A stretch of DNA of 64,000 bases from Linnemannia elongata (taxonomy: Eukaryota; Mortierellomycota; Mortierellomycetes; Mortierellales; Mortierellaceae). Below are positions 46,617 to 57,055 of the stretch, piece after piece. Positions within the stretch are counted from its first letter, which is position 1; the number at the start of each line of letters is the position of its first letter. The notes below the pieces were generated by a model, which saw only the letters and a list, made by a program, of their open reading frames with translations, was not told where the DNA came from and ran no database searches. The position numbers and the translations under genes are program-made. Location: contig JAXBDG010000013.1 of NCBI GenBank assembly GCA_036320915.1, positions 1,302,001 to 1,366,000 on the forward strand, written 5' to 3'.

Positions 46617-46765
46617 CTCTTTTTTTTTGATGGACGGACGGGGGCAACGGCAAGTCATGTGACTGAATATTTCATTTTTATTGAATGCAAATCGATTCAA
46701 AAAAATAAAAATGTTATCCGGACGCTTACATATGGGGGGTCGTCCGGATAAAAAAAAATTGGCGG
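46617..46765 (-). repeat. Right terminal inverted repeat of pogo element
   Basis: Reverse complement of the left TIR over all 149 bases, including homopolymer lengths (T9, T5, T7, A9). It ends GGCGG before the TA duplication. Confidence 0.92.
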
Positions 46766-46908
46766 TACTCTCATACATATTCGACTCTTCTTAATCTTCT
46801 TTCTCACCAAATTCCTACCCCTCGATTCCCCACACTTTGCCTCCATATACCTTTAACGGGTCGCTTGCCCCTTATTATCACTAACATACGTTATGATGAA
46901 TTTATCTA

Positions 46909-47583
46909 TCAACGACGCCTATCATTATAACGCCGTTCATCTTGACGTCTCTCAGCTTGGCGTCGGTCAGCCTGACGCTGTTCTTCGCGTCGTTGTTCTT
47001 GGCGACGTTCATCGAGCCGGCGTTGTTCATGGCGACGCTCATCGAGTCGTCGTTGTTCGTACAGTCGATTGGTATATTGTCGATCTTGATGGACACGGTC
47101 CCAATGGCGTCGATCCTCGTAAACTCTGTCCGCATGGCGTTGGTCCTCACGACGTCGGTCCTCACGACGTCGACTCTCTAAGCGTTGCTCTTCAAGACGA
47201 TCTTCCACAGATTGCTGTTGGATGAAGGGCGATAGTCCTTGGTACTGGGCGAGAGAACCATGCCCTATAGTGGACTGTTGGGTAGGGAACCACTGAACAG
47301 AGGACGGAGGGGCAGAGTGCTGCTGGACAACGTATTGTTGGCTGGGGTACCGCTGAAGTGAAAACGGCTGGGAAGAGTGTTGCTGGACAACGTATTGCTG
47401 GGTAGGGTGTTGCTGTACAAAGTACTGATGGCCACTGCTATATTGACCTTGGTACACTACGTACTGGTGTCCAAGGCGTTGTTGCTCATAGTACTGAAGT
47501 TCACGTTGATACTGCTCAGAAAAAATCTGTTCTACTTGTTGAAACTGGTGAATGAGGCTCTGGATAAAGTTCATCCTGACCAC
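46909..47583 (-). CDS. Gln/Arg-rich tandem-repeat ORF, orphan
   Basis: Single open frame of 224 residues from the ATG at 47583 (a second ATG is at 47574). I do not recognise it. The N-terminal half is Gln/Tyr/His/Ser-rich with three imperfect units of the type QQYVVQQHSxxPFSLQRYPS. The C-terminal 100 residues are almost entirely Arg/Asp/Glu/Gln/His in units such as RRLDERRHEQ. There is no signal peptide or membrane segment. Repeat-driven ORFs can stay open by chance, but the initial MNFIQSLIHQFQQVEQIFSE looks like an ordinary amphipathic helix. It lies 142 bp beyond the right end of the transposon. Whether it is expressed is unknown; it could also be a decaying repeat array. Confidence 0.45.
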   Translation of the reverse strand: MVRMNFIQSLIHQFQQVEQIFSEQYQRELQYYEQQRLGHQYVVYQGQYSSGHQYFVQQHPTQQYVVQQHSSQPFSLQRYPSQQYVVQQHSAPPSSVQWFPTQQSTIGHGSLAQYQGLSPFIQQQSVEDRLEEQRLESRRREDRRREDQRHADRVYEDRRHWDRVHQDRQYTNRLYEQRRLDERRHEQRRLDERRQEQRREEQRQADRRQAERRQDERRYNDRRR

Positions 47584-47802
47584 TCCTTGTTGCAGACGAG
47601 TTGCTCAAAAAAGATTGAAAAAATGGGTGATGGTAAGAGTGAGAAAGACGAGAAGGATAAAAGAGTAAAAGGTGGGTGACAGTGAGAGTGAAGATAAAGA
47701 AAAAAAAAGTGAGAAGAATGGAAAGTTTTTTCGCTGTGTTAAGTTATCTATCCTTCGTATTGCTCCCCATTGTGGACTGTCTCTTGCAAAAGACTGAAAG
47801 AA

Positions 47803-47823
47803 CCGACATCGAAGGATCAAAAG
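47803..47823. repeat. 21-bp direct repeat, right copy
   Basis: Same 21 bases as 43982-44002. It lies 220 bp upstream of the Q/R-rich ORF start. Confidence 0.8.
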
Positions 47824-48760
47824 CAACAGTTATCCCCCACAAGACAATGCACAGGCAAGCACAGAAGACAGAAGATTCTTGTCTTACTGTACCCTCGAAG
47901 TTTTCTTCAGTTCCCTTGAAATGTTGTGTGTAAACACAAACAGGATGTTGTGCGCCATGTGAGGCCAAAAAAAAAAAAAAAAAAAAAAAAATCGATCACG
48001 TAGAAAAAGACAAATAAGGCCTCTTTGGGCAATCTTGTTCCCGCTCATCAACGCCTCCTCATTTCCTCATTTCCCGCCAAAACATGATCAGACTTTCCCT
48101 CCTTCTGCTGATGATAATTAATCTCGCTCGTAACAACAATCAAGGCTTCTAACCTTTTAATTGTAATGTTGGCTCACTGCATAGTCTTGCTCGCACATCT
48201 TGGATATTCTGCCGCGTTCCTGCATTGATTGACAGTTGATCAAACAACAATCCTTGTTCTCAGATATGATCGTTACTGGTTGGATCAACACCCACCATCG
48301 GTGGTCGGTTAAGGGCAACTGCCACGAAAATAAACATGTCTTCGTCTCTCAGTCATTTTTTCAAGTCTTTGTTTTATTTCAATGATGTTCAAAACAAAAC
48401 TACAAAATGAAAAAAAGAGTTATGGTGGGGCTTGTTGGTTATGTTTTTGTGAAAAAAAATGGAAAAAAAGGGAATTGGTATTCTTGGTCAACAAGCCCTC
48501 AAAAGAGTAGAGAAAGAAAAAGAAGTATTGAAAGGTTAAAAAAAAGAAGAGTATAAAAAAAAAGAGAAAGGGGAATAAAAAGAGAAAAACAACAAGAAAA
48601 TAGACACTGCTAATAGGCATTCGGAGGAGATGGCGGCTATTCCCTTGTTGAATGCTTTCACACTGTGGCCACCACAAATCCATGTCCAATTCTCCTGATC
48701 GTGTTCTCTCCCTAATCCAGATCTCTGTACGAAAAAAAGGTTGAGGCAACGACTCCTCGT
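47824..48760. other. Intergenic, A25 tract
   Basis: Spacer before the 3' end of SPE2 with an A25 run (47967-47991) and an A/T-rich stretch at 48400-48600. No supported gene. Confidence 0.55.
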
Positions 48761-50621
48761 TTAGGCCTTGGCCACAAAGTGTCCAAAGACCAAGTCGCAG
48801 CCATCAAACTCGTACAGAATACGATCGGTACGAGAGAAGCCGGTGATACGGCCCATAGCCTTGACCATGCGGCGCTGGCGGCGCTCCATCTGGCGTTCCG
48901 ACTCCATCTGACCATCCTCAGTCATATGGGACGAAAACAAGGTGACGCTCATGGTGCCAGGCTGGAAGATCTCGACCACCCGCGAGATCAAATCCGTCAA
49001 GGTTTCAGGTCCAGTGTAGGTTGCCTCGCTGACAACCTCCTGCTTGGTCTTGCCCTCCTCCTCAGCGGCGTCGCCGTCCTCGCTAGCAGACGACGATCCG
49101 GCCGAGTTGTTGCCAGATGCAGAGCGGCTCTTGCTGCTCTTCTTGTGGCGCAAGCCCACAGGGATGTTGGTCTCGAATGACGCGTACGAGCAGACGGGCT
49201 CGGGGGTCACGTGGATCGTATAGTAGTTGCCGTCCTGGAGCGCGTTGGCTGAGTAACCGCAGGGCGTGAACAAAAACGAGTCCAACTGAGCCTGGGGGAA
49301 CAATCCTGCCAAACCAGTCTCCTGATCAACACGGATACCACCGACAGTACCGGGAACATCATCTTCGCGCTGGTAGAACCGTTTCATGGCCTCGGGGTTC
49401 AAGTTGGTCATCAGAATCTCAACGGTCTGATCGTGCGAAGGGTAAAGATAGCTAGCGCTGCTGGAAGAAGACGCGATCGAGATCGAAGACGAAGACGACG
49501 AGAGAGACGAAGCCGACGACAGACTGGGCGACGAAGCAATGGGCGAGGCTGCGCCAGACTCACCTGCGACCTCGCGAGTAACAATGCTCAAGGGCTGAGC
49601 ACCAGTCTCGCCATGTCCGCCGACAACCACCACATCGCTGCTGTTCTCCTCGTTGTTGTTGACAACAGTGTCCGAGCTGAAGCTGTTGCGGCGAGAAGTG
49701 ATGTGCGAGAGGCAATCGTCCTGAGGAGCGGTCAGGTAGAGGCACCAGTGATCGCCGTTGACCTTGCCGACAGTGTAGGCAGAGCCGTGTTCTAATCGAT
49801 GCGAATGGAAAGGGAATTTTTGGCCGGTTAGCAATCGCGTCTTAAGACATATAAACATTTGCGCCAATTGATCAATTAGTCCAGTTTTCGCGAGAATTAC
49901 CAAAGTGACGATCCAAGAAGGCGACCTCGTCCTTCCAGTCGCGATGCACGTGGAGCTGACGCTCGGGGAACATAAATGTCTTGCGAGAGTAGAACACGCG
50001 CCAGACCTTCTCGAGCCCGCAGTAGTTCTGAGCAATCTCCAAGATCTTGGGCAAAGCCATCAACAGAGTGGTGGTGCCGCAGGTCTTGAGGATCAACTTG
50101 TGGGGGTAGACAAAGAACGAGGACTCGCTCAGGAGGAAAGCATCCATGCAGTCGTTCTGGATCGAGTTGAGGACCTGGCACTTGACAATGGCCAACATCT
50201 CGTCCCAGACAGGCTTGGGGACGATGCGGAGGCCGTAACGGTCAGATCCTCCGAGAGCATCCTCCTCTGAGACGGGAGTCTGGAACTCGGTGGGGATGGT
50301 GCGGATGCCCTGCAAGAGGTAAGGAGCAGAACCGAACCAGATCTCCAAGAGCTTCTCGGGTCCCTCGAACGATCCAGCCTCCTGGGTATCGTTGGTGGTA
50401 TCCAAAAAGGTGTCGTTCTGAAATCCGGCTTCGTTGTCGTGCAAATGAGCATGGGCGGGGGCAGCGGGGGTGGCGGTAGTTTCGTTGTTGTCGATGACAG
50501 CGGCGATAGCGGAGGCAGTGTTGGGATTAATAGATTCGTTGAGGTGTTGAAGGGCAGCCGACTTGAGCTCGCCGGTGGCGGCGGCCTGGGCCAGAGAGGA
50601 GGCAGGGACAGGAACAGTCAT
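48761..50621 (-). CDS. SPE2: S-adenosylmethionine decarboxylase
   Basis: Two exons, complement of 48761-49791 and 49901-50621, give 583 residues. This pyruvoyl enzyme makes decarboxylated AdoMet for spermidine and spermine synthesis in the cytosol. Conserved points: EGPEKLLEIWF (catalytic glutamates, about residue 86-93), the autocleavage site FLLSESSFFV with cleavage expected between Glu166 and Ser167, KTCGTTTLL with Cys181, the serine in TPCGYSANAL and the histidine in YTIHVTPEP. Fungal and animal enzymes are usually about 330-400 residues. The excess is an 85-residue N-terminal extension and two low-complexity insertions in the beta chain, a Ser-rich one (about 49440-49680) and an acidic Ser/Lys one (about 49030-49150). 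They sit between core strands, so they are probably surface loops. A distant upstream short ORF (52175-52261) may belong to its leader. Confidence 0.95.
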
Positions 50622-53578
50622 TCACGTGGGGGTCTTTCGGGGGTGTAAGAAAACTTAGGGTGGCTTTCTCAGAGGATGCACGAACACTAAGGACACTGGA
50701 GGTTGCGTTTCTGACGAAATGATGGGCAGGTAGCTTTGGAATGTAAAGTCCTAATAAGTTTGATGAAGAACCAGATAGTTAGTGGAAATGGCCATTGGAA
50801 GTGAGAGAATCTGAGGTATGCAGGGTGAAGAAAGTGGGGTGTACATCCATGTTTCCGTTGGTAATCAGAACAGCAACATAGGTTGCCACAAGAAGGGGAG
50901 CGTGGTAGGGGTAGTGTCAATGGTGGGAGATGAATATTTACAACAGACTGTTACAGATACACACGCGGGGGGTAGGGTTTGTTTGATACTCTGCGTCCCC
51001 ACGTCATCGACCAAACAAAAAATTCAGGGGGGGGGGGACAAAAAGGGTCAATTGCCACGAGAAAAGAAAAAAAATAGATCGAGGAGACTTGAATTGTCGG
51101 CCATATCTGAGGGCTGTTTGGATGGCTTAAAAAACAAGATGGAAAAGAAGAAAAAGAAACAAGGGTCGACAATCCACCCACATTCACCAATTTGGTTCTG
51201 ACATACAACGGAGATACACAAGTAGACAACCTGAAAGCCACTGATGCGCTTGATTCCATTTTATCCACCTCTCCCCCTTTTCATCTCCCGTTGTAGGTAC
51301 TCCTCTTTTTTTGCGGCAACATGCTCTGTTGTTGTCTTGTGTTCCTTTGCCGTTCGATATGGTGTATGTCTTGTCGCATTTGTTTTGCCTCGATCCGATT
51401 GTTGTATCGCGGTTGATGTTATTGTGCCTCATCCACAAACTAATAGTACAAAATGACCACACTATTGTCGGTTATCGCACACTGTTGACGTTGTTGCTGA
51501 TTTGTCTTTGCTTCTTGATCCAGGAAAGAGAAAAAGCATCCCACTGAATCAATGCGAGCAGTAATCCAGTCTTCGTCTTGACCAGCCAATTGACTCTATC
51601 CTGCCCTGCTCGTCTGGTTTTCTCTTTCGTCACGATGTTGTTGATTCTGTTGGTGTTTGATTATTATTGCTGCTTTACTCATTGCGTTTTTTTCCTTGAA
51701 CCTGTTCCTTTTGTCCAATGTTCCTCCTGTTACTTTCCCCTCTCTATCACGTCGCAGTTTTTCATCCCTCCGTCTCTCACTCCTCCACGACAGAAATGAA
51801 ATCAAATCATAAACAAAAACAACCCAAATCAAAACAAATCATCACCGCGTAAAACGAGCAATAAAACAAAGGGTTGGATGATAGATGAAATGAAAATAAA
51901 AAACTCCAATTGTAACAAAAAAGAGATCAACATTTACCTTGTTATCCGACTTGACAAGCCAAAAGCTGGATTAGCGATTGAGGAGGGGGTGTAAGGAGGG
52001 GGTGGGTGGTTGGGTACTCTTGCGCTCGAGGTAGCAGAAGAGGATATTTTTTTGGGGTACTTTTTTTAAGAAAAAAGAGGATGGAGTTTTTTTTGTTAAA
52101 AGAAAATAAGAACGGGGATTTAAAATAATATCAAAAATAAAGAGAAAAAAAGCCGATGAGGGGGAGTAGCGATGCTATCGGCAGCAGGGAATGGGAACGA
52201 AAGGCAACTGGGGGGTGAACTGGACGGTGGCGCAAGAGTTGAGGTCGGGACCTGGACGCATAGCAAGTGGGGAGAGCTGGATAATCAAAAACGGAATTTT
52301 GACGGAAAAGAGTGGGAGAAAAAGTGGTAAAGCCTACAAGGGTGGTTTCAATTGAATAATGATAGCAAGGGTTAGCTTTTGTTTCGCAAGTAGTACGACT
52401 GCAAGGGTTGGATCAATGAAAACAAAAAGGCTTCGGTTTAAACATGGAGGATGTGTCGGCTATGATCTCGAGGATCACAAGCATCCATGAGGTGGGCTAC
52501 TTACAACTCGAGGTGCTTTTACGTTTTTCAGAGGGGTGTGATCAGAATAGTTGAACTAATGAGAGGGACGGGAACAAAAAAAGAAGAGGAACTCTTGTTT
52601 TGTTGTAGTTGTTTGAAGTGGTGGGAAAGGGTGAAAATGTTTGTTTTTTTTGTGTGTAAGCTGAATGTGTATGTTGATGTTTGTTTGTTCTTTGAGGGTG
52701 TGTGGGTGTGTTTGGTCGATGGGGATCGGGGGAAGGAAGTGGAGCGAACAAAGAAGAAGAGAAAAGAAAAAAAAAACAAAAAAAGCTGGATTGAAAAAAT
52801 CTTTTTATCCCACTTTCTTGCTTTTTTGGTAGAGTTTGTTTACAATTGGTTGTCATTGGCTGAAACACCTTATCAGCACACTTAGAGCGAAGGAGGAAAA
52901 AAGAGAAAAAAACGATGGCCGAGAACAAGCTCAACACAAACACACGCCACCGCCACACGCAACTCATATTTCCAATTCATTCATTCACACACGACCACTT
53001 CCACCTGTCAATGGCTGTCGACTCATAATCTCCAAAAGCGTCTCTCTTTCTCTTTCTCTCTCTCTCTCCATCTCCTCCAATGCAAACTCCGGTTTCTTCT
53101 TTTTATTTGATTTCCTGTCTTCAACCCTGTCCGCTCCTCGTGTTCCTTCCTTTTCTGCTCTCGTCATTTTTGCTCGTGTGTGTGTGTGTGGGGTCGATCC
53201 TTCTTCCTCGACTGTCCTAACTCCTGTTTCTTGGTTTGCCCATCATCACCATATCAACTCACTCACTCGCGTGCGCATGGTCAAGGCTTGTTTTATTTCA
53301 CACTGTGTTTTGTACAAAGGAAAAAAAACGAGATTATCGGAGGGAGCTTTGGCCGCCAAATGTCGGAATCGCAAAAAGGGGAAGAGAAGGGAAACATGGA
53401 CACAGATAAACAGGAAAAAACAAGATGCTCCGGGAAGGAAAATGTCTGTTTGGACTTTTACATCCTCTGTCTCTCCATCCCTCCTCCTTTATCCCTTTTT
53501 CTTTGTCCTTCTCCCACAAAACACATTGATCAGGGTCTACTGTTGTCACCCCCTACATGTCGACATGTTCAACCTCTT
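50622..53578. other. Long region upstream of SPE2
   Basis: About 3 kb between SPE2 and CTP1, both minus. It holds a G12 run near 51030 and T/C-rich leader-like sequence on the minus strand from 51.9 to 53.2 kb. A minus-strand CAAG|GTAAAT at about 51938 could be the donor of a leader intron ending just before the SPE2 ATG (candidate acceptor near 50645). One 28-codon ORF is listed separately. Confidence 0.5.
52175..52261 (-). CDS. 28-codon ORF, possible uORF of SPE2
   Basis: ATG at 52261, TAG at 52175-52177; the peptide begins MRPGPDLNSCATVQF and ends VPIPCCR. In an otherwise gene-free 3 kb it stands out because its codons end mostly in C (for example GAC CTC AAC, GCC ACC GTC CAG TTC ACC CCC CAG), the bias of the well-expressed genes here. 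It lies on the same strand as SPE2, 1.6 kb upstream of that ATG, and is followed by a donor-like GTAAAT about 235 bp later, so it could sit in the first leader exon of the SPE2 transcript. AdoMet decarboxylase mRNAs in animals and plants carry regulatory uORFs; the animal one is unrelated to this peptide. It could equally be a chance ORF. Confidence 0.35.
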   Translation of the reverse strand: MRPGPDLNSCATVQFTPQLPFVPIPCCR

Positions 53579-56500
53579 TCATGAACTGATCGGTCCGTGG
53601 TCGTCCAGTCGGTGCAATAAGGATATGGTACTTTCATACAAGCTGAAAATGATCCCGCCAGACATCTATGAAGGACATGAATGAAAAAGAACATAAAAGA
53701 ACAAAGAGGACCAGGTGGGTGAGAATCGTGTTCCTGCGGGAAAAAAAGAGGTATTGTCCAATTGACCCACATTGCCTTCTGTGTGACGTGGAGGCCAAAC
53801 AGGAAAAAAAAAGTGGGCAGGGTGCCTTTCCACCTCCCTTTCATTATGTTCACCTGTTTTGCTCATGTCTGTCTCACAGCGTACTTTTGGCGCAATACAT
53901 ATTTTTTTTCCCATCTCATTTTAGTACAAACTTTAGAGATTGTAAGATGGGCCGTCTTTTGGTTTCTGACTTACCGATAAGCGGGCCAGGCGAGGAGTCG
54001 CGCCTTTCCAGAACGCGAGCACTCCTTCGTTCTTGAACACCTTCCACGCGCAGTCGAACGCGCCCCTGTAGAGCTGGCGCGCATTGAGCCCTTGCATCTT
54101 TGTCTTGACCACATCCAATGGCATCGTCGTATAGACAGTGACGATCCCGGCAATCGCCCCGATTCCAAAAGTGTGAGTCGCAGGCAAGGTGGTCTCACCT
54201 ATGTGAGCCTTGGCCATATCGCTCAATGTCGCGTAGACCCCGAAGCGCACTGCGCTGTTGGCGCCTTGCCGAGCCATGACAGGAACAACACCACGATACA
54301 CCCCTCCAAAGCCCTCAGCCCGGACAATTGACTTCACGCCTATCGAAGGAAGAAGAGAGAAGTATGCATAGTTTAGTGAGAATGTGCCATGCGATCTCAG
54401 TGGCCAGACACATATGAGAGAAAGATCTTCGGCGTTTGAAACATGACATGTCGCGTACGGTTGCTCTTAATTTTTTCCCATTCTGTTCACATCCCGCGTA
54501 CGTACCATGAACCAGGCCCCGATACTTTGGTACTGCAAGGTTGCCGTCGTGGATCAGCTTGGTCCTACATTCACGTAACCATAAACAAAGGCAACCTATT
54601 AGTATATCACATCATTCTACCATGGTCGTCCATCGTTCCTTAGTGTCCTGGCTTTCAATTATGGCACTCGGTTCCTCATCAATCGTCACAAATCATCGTC
54701 ATTTCTCTCAAGTAAGAGAGATTAGTCTCTATGCTAGTTCTCCTTTAACCACCTTTTAGCACCCCCACACGAAAAAAGAGGGTATTGAAACCGGAGCGGG
54801 GCTCATCCAGGAGGATCTACACCAACAACTATCCGGAATTGTGTACCACAAAAGCGGACACAAAACAAAGAGTCCGCCAACTCCGACGCGTCTCCACGTA
54901 AAAACAACCCGCTGCATGGCTGACATCATATCACAGAACAACACGTATCAAAGGCGATCCTCCAGAAAGTCCGGTTTTGGGGTAACAGGGGTACGTACTT
55001 GATAGTTTCTGTAGGTGTTACCACCAGAATGGCTTCTGTCATTCCTGCTCCTAGGCCAGCTATGACATTTGAAACACACAAGTGGACATACATTATGTTA
55101 ACACGTTGTCTATGCGAGGTTCAACTGATACAAAAGCAAGGAGGTTGATGACCTTACCAAGGACAGATCGGCCGGCAGAGATCTTGCCTTCAGAATCCTT
55201 CAGCATGTCTCTGAATTGGTCAAAGGCAAAGAAACGGACACCTGCCTTAGCGGCTGTCCCAATCACAAGAGCAGAGAGGCCTCTATAGATCGCTGTAAAG
55301 CCTTGTGTCCGCACCGTCGTCACCAACACATCGATAGGTCCTTTGAATTTCTACAAAGAGCACAAGCGCATAAGATGGGATACAAGGGAGGTATGTAAGT
55401 ATGAACGGGCCATTGCAACTCACCCTGCGTCGTAGGACGTCACCCCCCCCCCCCCCCCCCCTTATTCACACATGCATTCTGCTTGTGCGGTATTAAATGC
55501 AGTCTTCTGGGGAGACATCCGTGGGCAAGTTCATTTTTGTATTCTTGTCTTTTTTTTTCAAGGCGCTTGGGCCTGCTTTCATCAACACACAAACGAACCC
55601 CTAACCCCCCTTGTTGTTGTTCGGTTAATAGTTATTAGTTTCTTTTAACCCTTTACCCCACCATTCACCATCCCCGTGCACCACTGCCTTCCGAAGTTGC
55701 CCTTTTACTTTGTCGTCTGACAACTTGTCCACAGGTAATGGTTGCGTCTGTGTGGTTCCAAATTACGGTTGCCCAGAATCAATTGGCGAGAGATTTCTTT
55801 TCTCCCACTCCACCCCTTATTCATAGACGCAACCTGACATGTCCTGTAGCATCGGTTCACTAAACATTGTTTTGGTATGCTGGCAAGAAAATCCCGAGTT
55901 TCCCACGGAAAATATGAATAAAACGTGAGCTCCAGCCAGCTGAGATAACAAGAAATGAAGCCAACACTTCTTCCTCTTTTCCCGGATTATGCTGCATTGT
56001 TGTCCTGTATGTCGTCCATCTGTCGTCTTGTTGGCGAAGAAATAAAGGGAAGCAAAAAGAATTCCTTGACCCTCGGTCCACGACTCGGTCCCTAAACCTC
56101 AACAAATATCGAAGCAAACCACAACAAGGCAGAGAAAAAGAAAAGGGTGGGAGAACGACCCAAAGCAATCGCCTTTGTTGGGGTGTATACGCACTTACAA
56201 CGCCTCCATTGCGGGCCGAAGCAGCTCCGTTGTCCTGCAACTGCAATTGCGTCTTCACATATTCTGTTGGATAGGTGACAATAGACTCGATGGCGCCGGC
56301 GACAGCACCTGCAGTCAACGTGTACAGGGGCGGTTCTTTTCTCTATTGTTTGTAAAGCAGCAAGTCAGCAAAAGGGAAGGAAGGGAGGAATCGGTAAGTG
56401 AAAAAATAAGCTCTGGAAAATATTCCCATGTAATTCATTCTTTGCGAAACAAGTTGTGTTGTACACACGCAGAGAGTCAAGTAAAGATCTGTCTTTGTCT

Positions 56501-56648
56501 TTCTTTCTCCACAAACGGCGGCAGAAACGTAGAAACGCACTTCATTCTACTTGTATAGGCGCGAACACCTTTTTACTCCTTGTCGCTGGTCATTCCATTC
56601 CCACAAAGACAATGGAGTATGAATTACCTTCCGCTGTGGTGATGACAT
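53579..56648 (-). CDS. CTP1: Mitochondrial citrate/tricarboxylate carrier
   Basis: Seven exons, complement of 53579-53665, 53975-54339, 54506-54564, 54999-55059, 55158-55350, 56199-56342 and 56628-56648, join in phase to 309 residues, the normal size for the family. The first exon is only 21 nt (MSSPQRK). Three mitochondrial-carrier repeats are present with signatures YPTEYVKTQ, TPTETIKTK and MPLDVVKTK. The wording TLTAGAVAGAIESIVTYPTE, GAKAGVRF-like TAAKAGVRFFAFDQ, LIHDGN and the end LSMSGGIIFSLYES is that of the CTP1/SLC25A1 citrate carrier. It exchanges citrate for malate or another tricarboxylate across the inner membrane, supplying cytosolic acetyl-CoA for lipid synthesis. The last exon was found by splicing to an otherwise hidden 29-codon block. 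Intron 2 contains a C19 run. Confidence 0.95.
55443..55461. repeat. Poly-C tract in CTP1 intron 2
   Basis: Nineteen C on the plus strand, a G19 run in the CTP1 pre-mRNA, inside the 848-nt intron between exons 2 and 3. Confidence 0.92.
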
Positions 56649-57055
56649 TGTGTTTGTTCCTGTTATGTGGAGTGAGTACGTTTGTTGTTGTCGAGTGAAT
56701 GCGAAGTGCCGAAGTTCGTATTTTGACGTATTTTGGGAGAGGAAGTAATAAGAGTCGAAGTAGGGAGAGAGTTGGAGTGGAGAGGGGAAAGTTGAAGTAG
56801 AGAAGAAAAAAGGGAAAGGGAGTTTAAGTGACCCGTGTGCTTCCCCTTTAATGGAGGGCGGATGAACAACAACCAATGCGCGCACAGTAGAAGGGGGTCC
56901 GTTCATCAGTTCATCCATCGAGTCCAAAGTATTCCCATCCAACGAGTGAGAGAGACCTGCGCTGCCAAAAAGGAACGACGGTTGTTTAAAAAAAATGCAA
57001 ATGCTAGTGTGTATGTTTATTGTTGTTTCTATCAGTTCATTCTTTGGGCCGGCCA

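Larger units (their letters stand above)
44055..46765 (-). mobile_element. Pogo/Tigger-like DNA transposon, 2711 bp
   Basis: A complete element bounded by TA on both sides (44053-44054 and 46766-46767), the target duplication of Tc1/mariner/pogo elements. It has 149-bp terminal inverted repeats that I find identical base by base. It encodes one transposase gene on the minus strand, with CENP-B-type DNA-binding and DDE regions and one intron. Identical TIRs and perfect TA ends point to a recent insertion, although the transposase frame is broken in this copy. Confidence 0.93.

Noticed and set aside
53180..53584. Plus-strand ORFs of 134 and 282 codons over the end of CTP1
   Set aside because: Composition-driven CT-rich frames; the minus strand holds the spliced final CTP1 exon with the conserved MSGGIIF motif.
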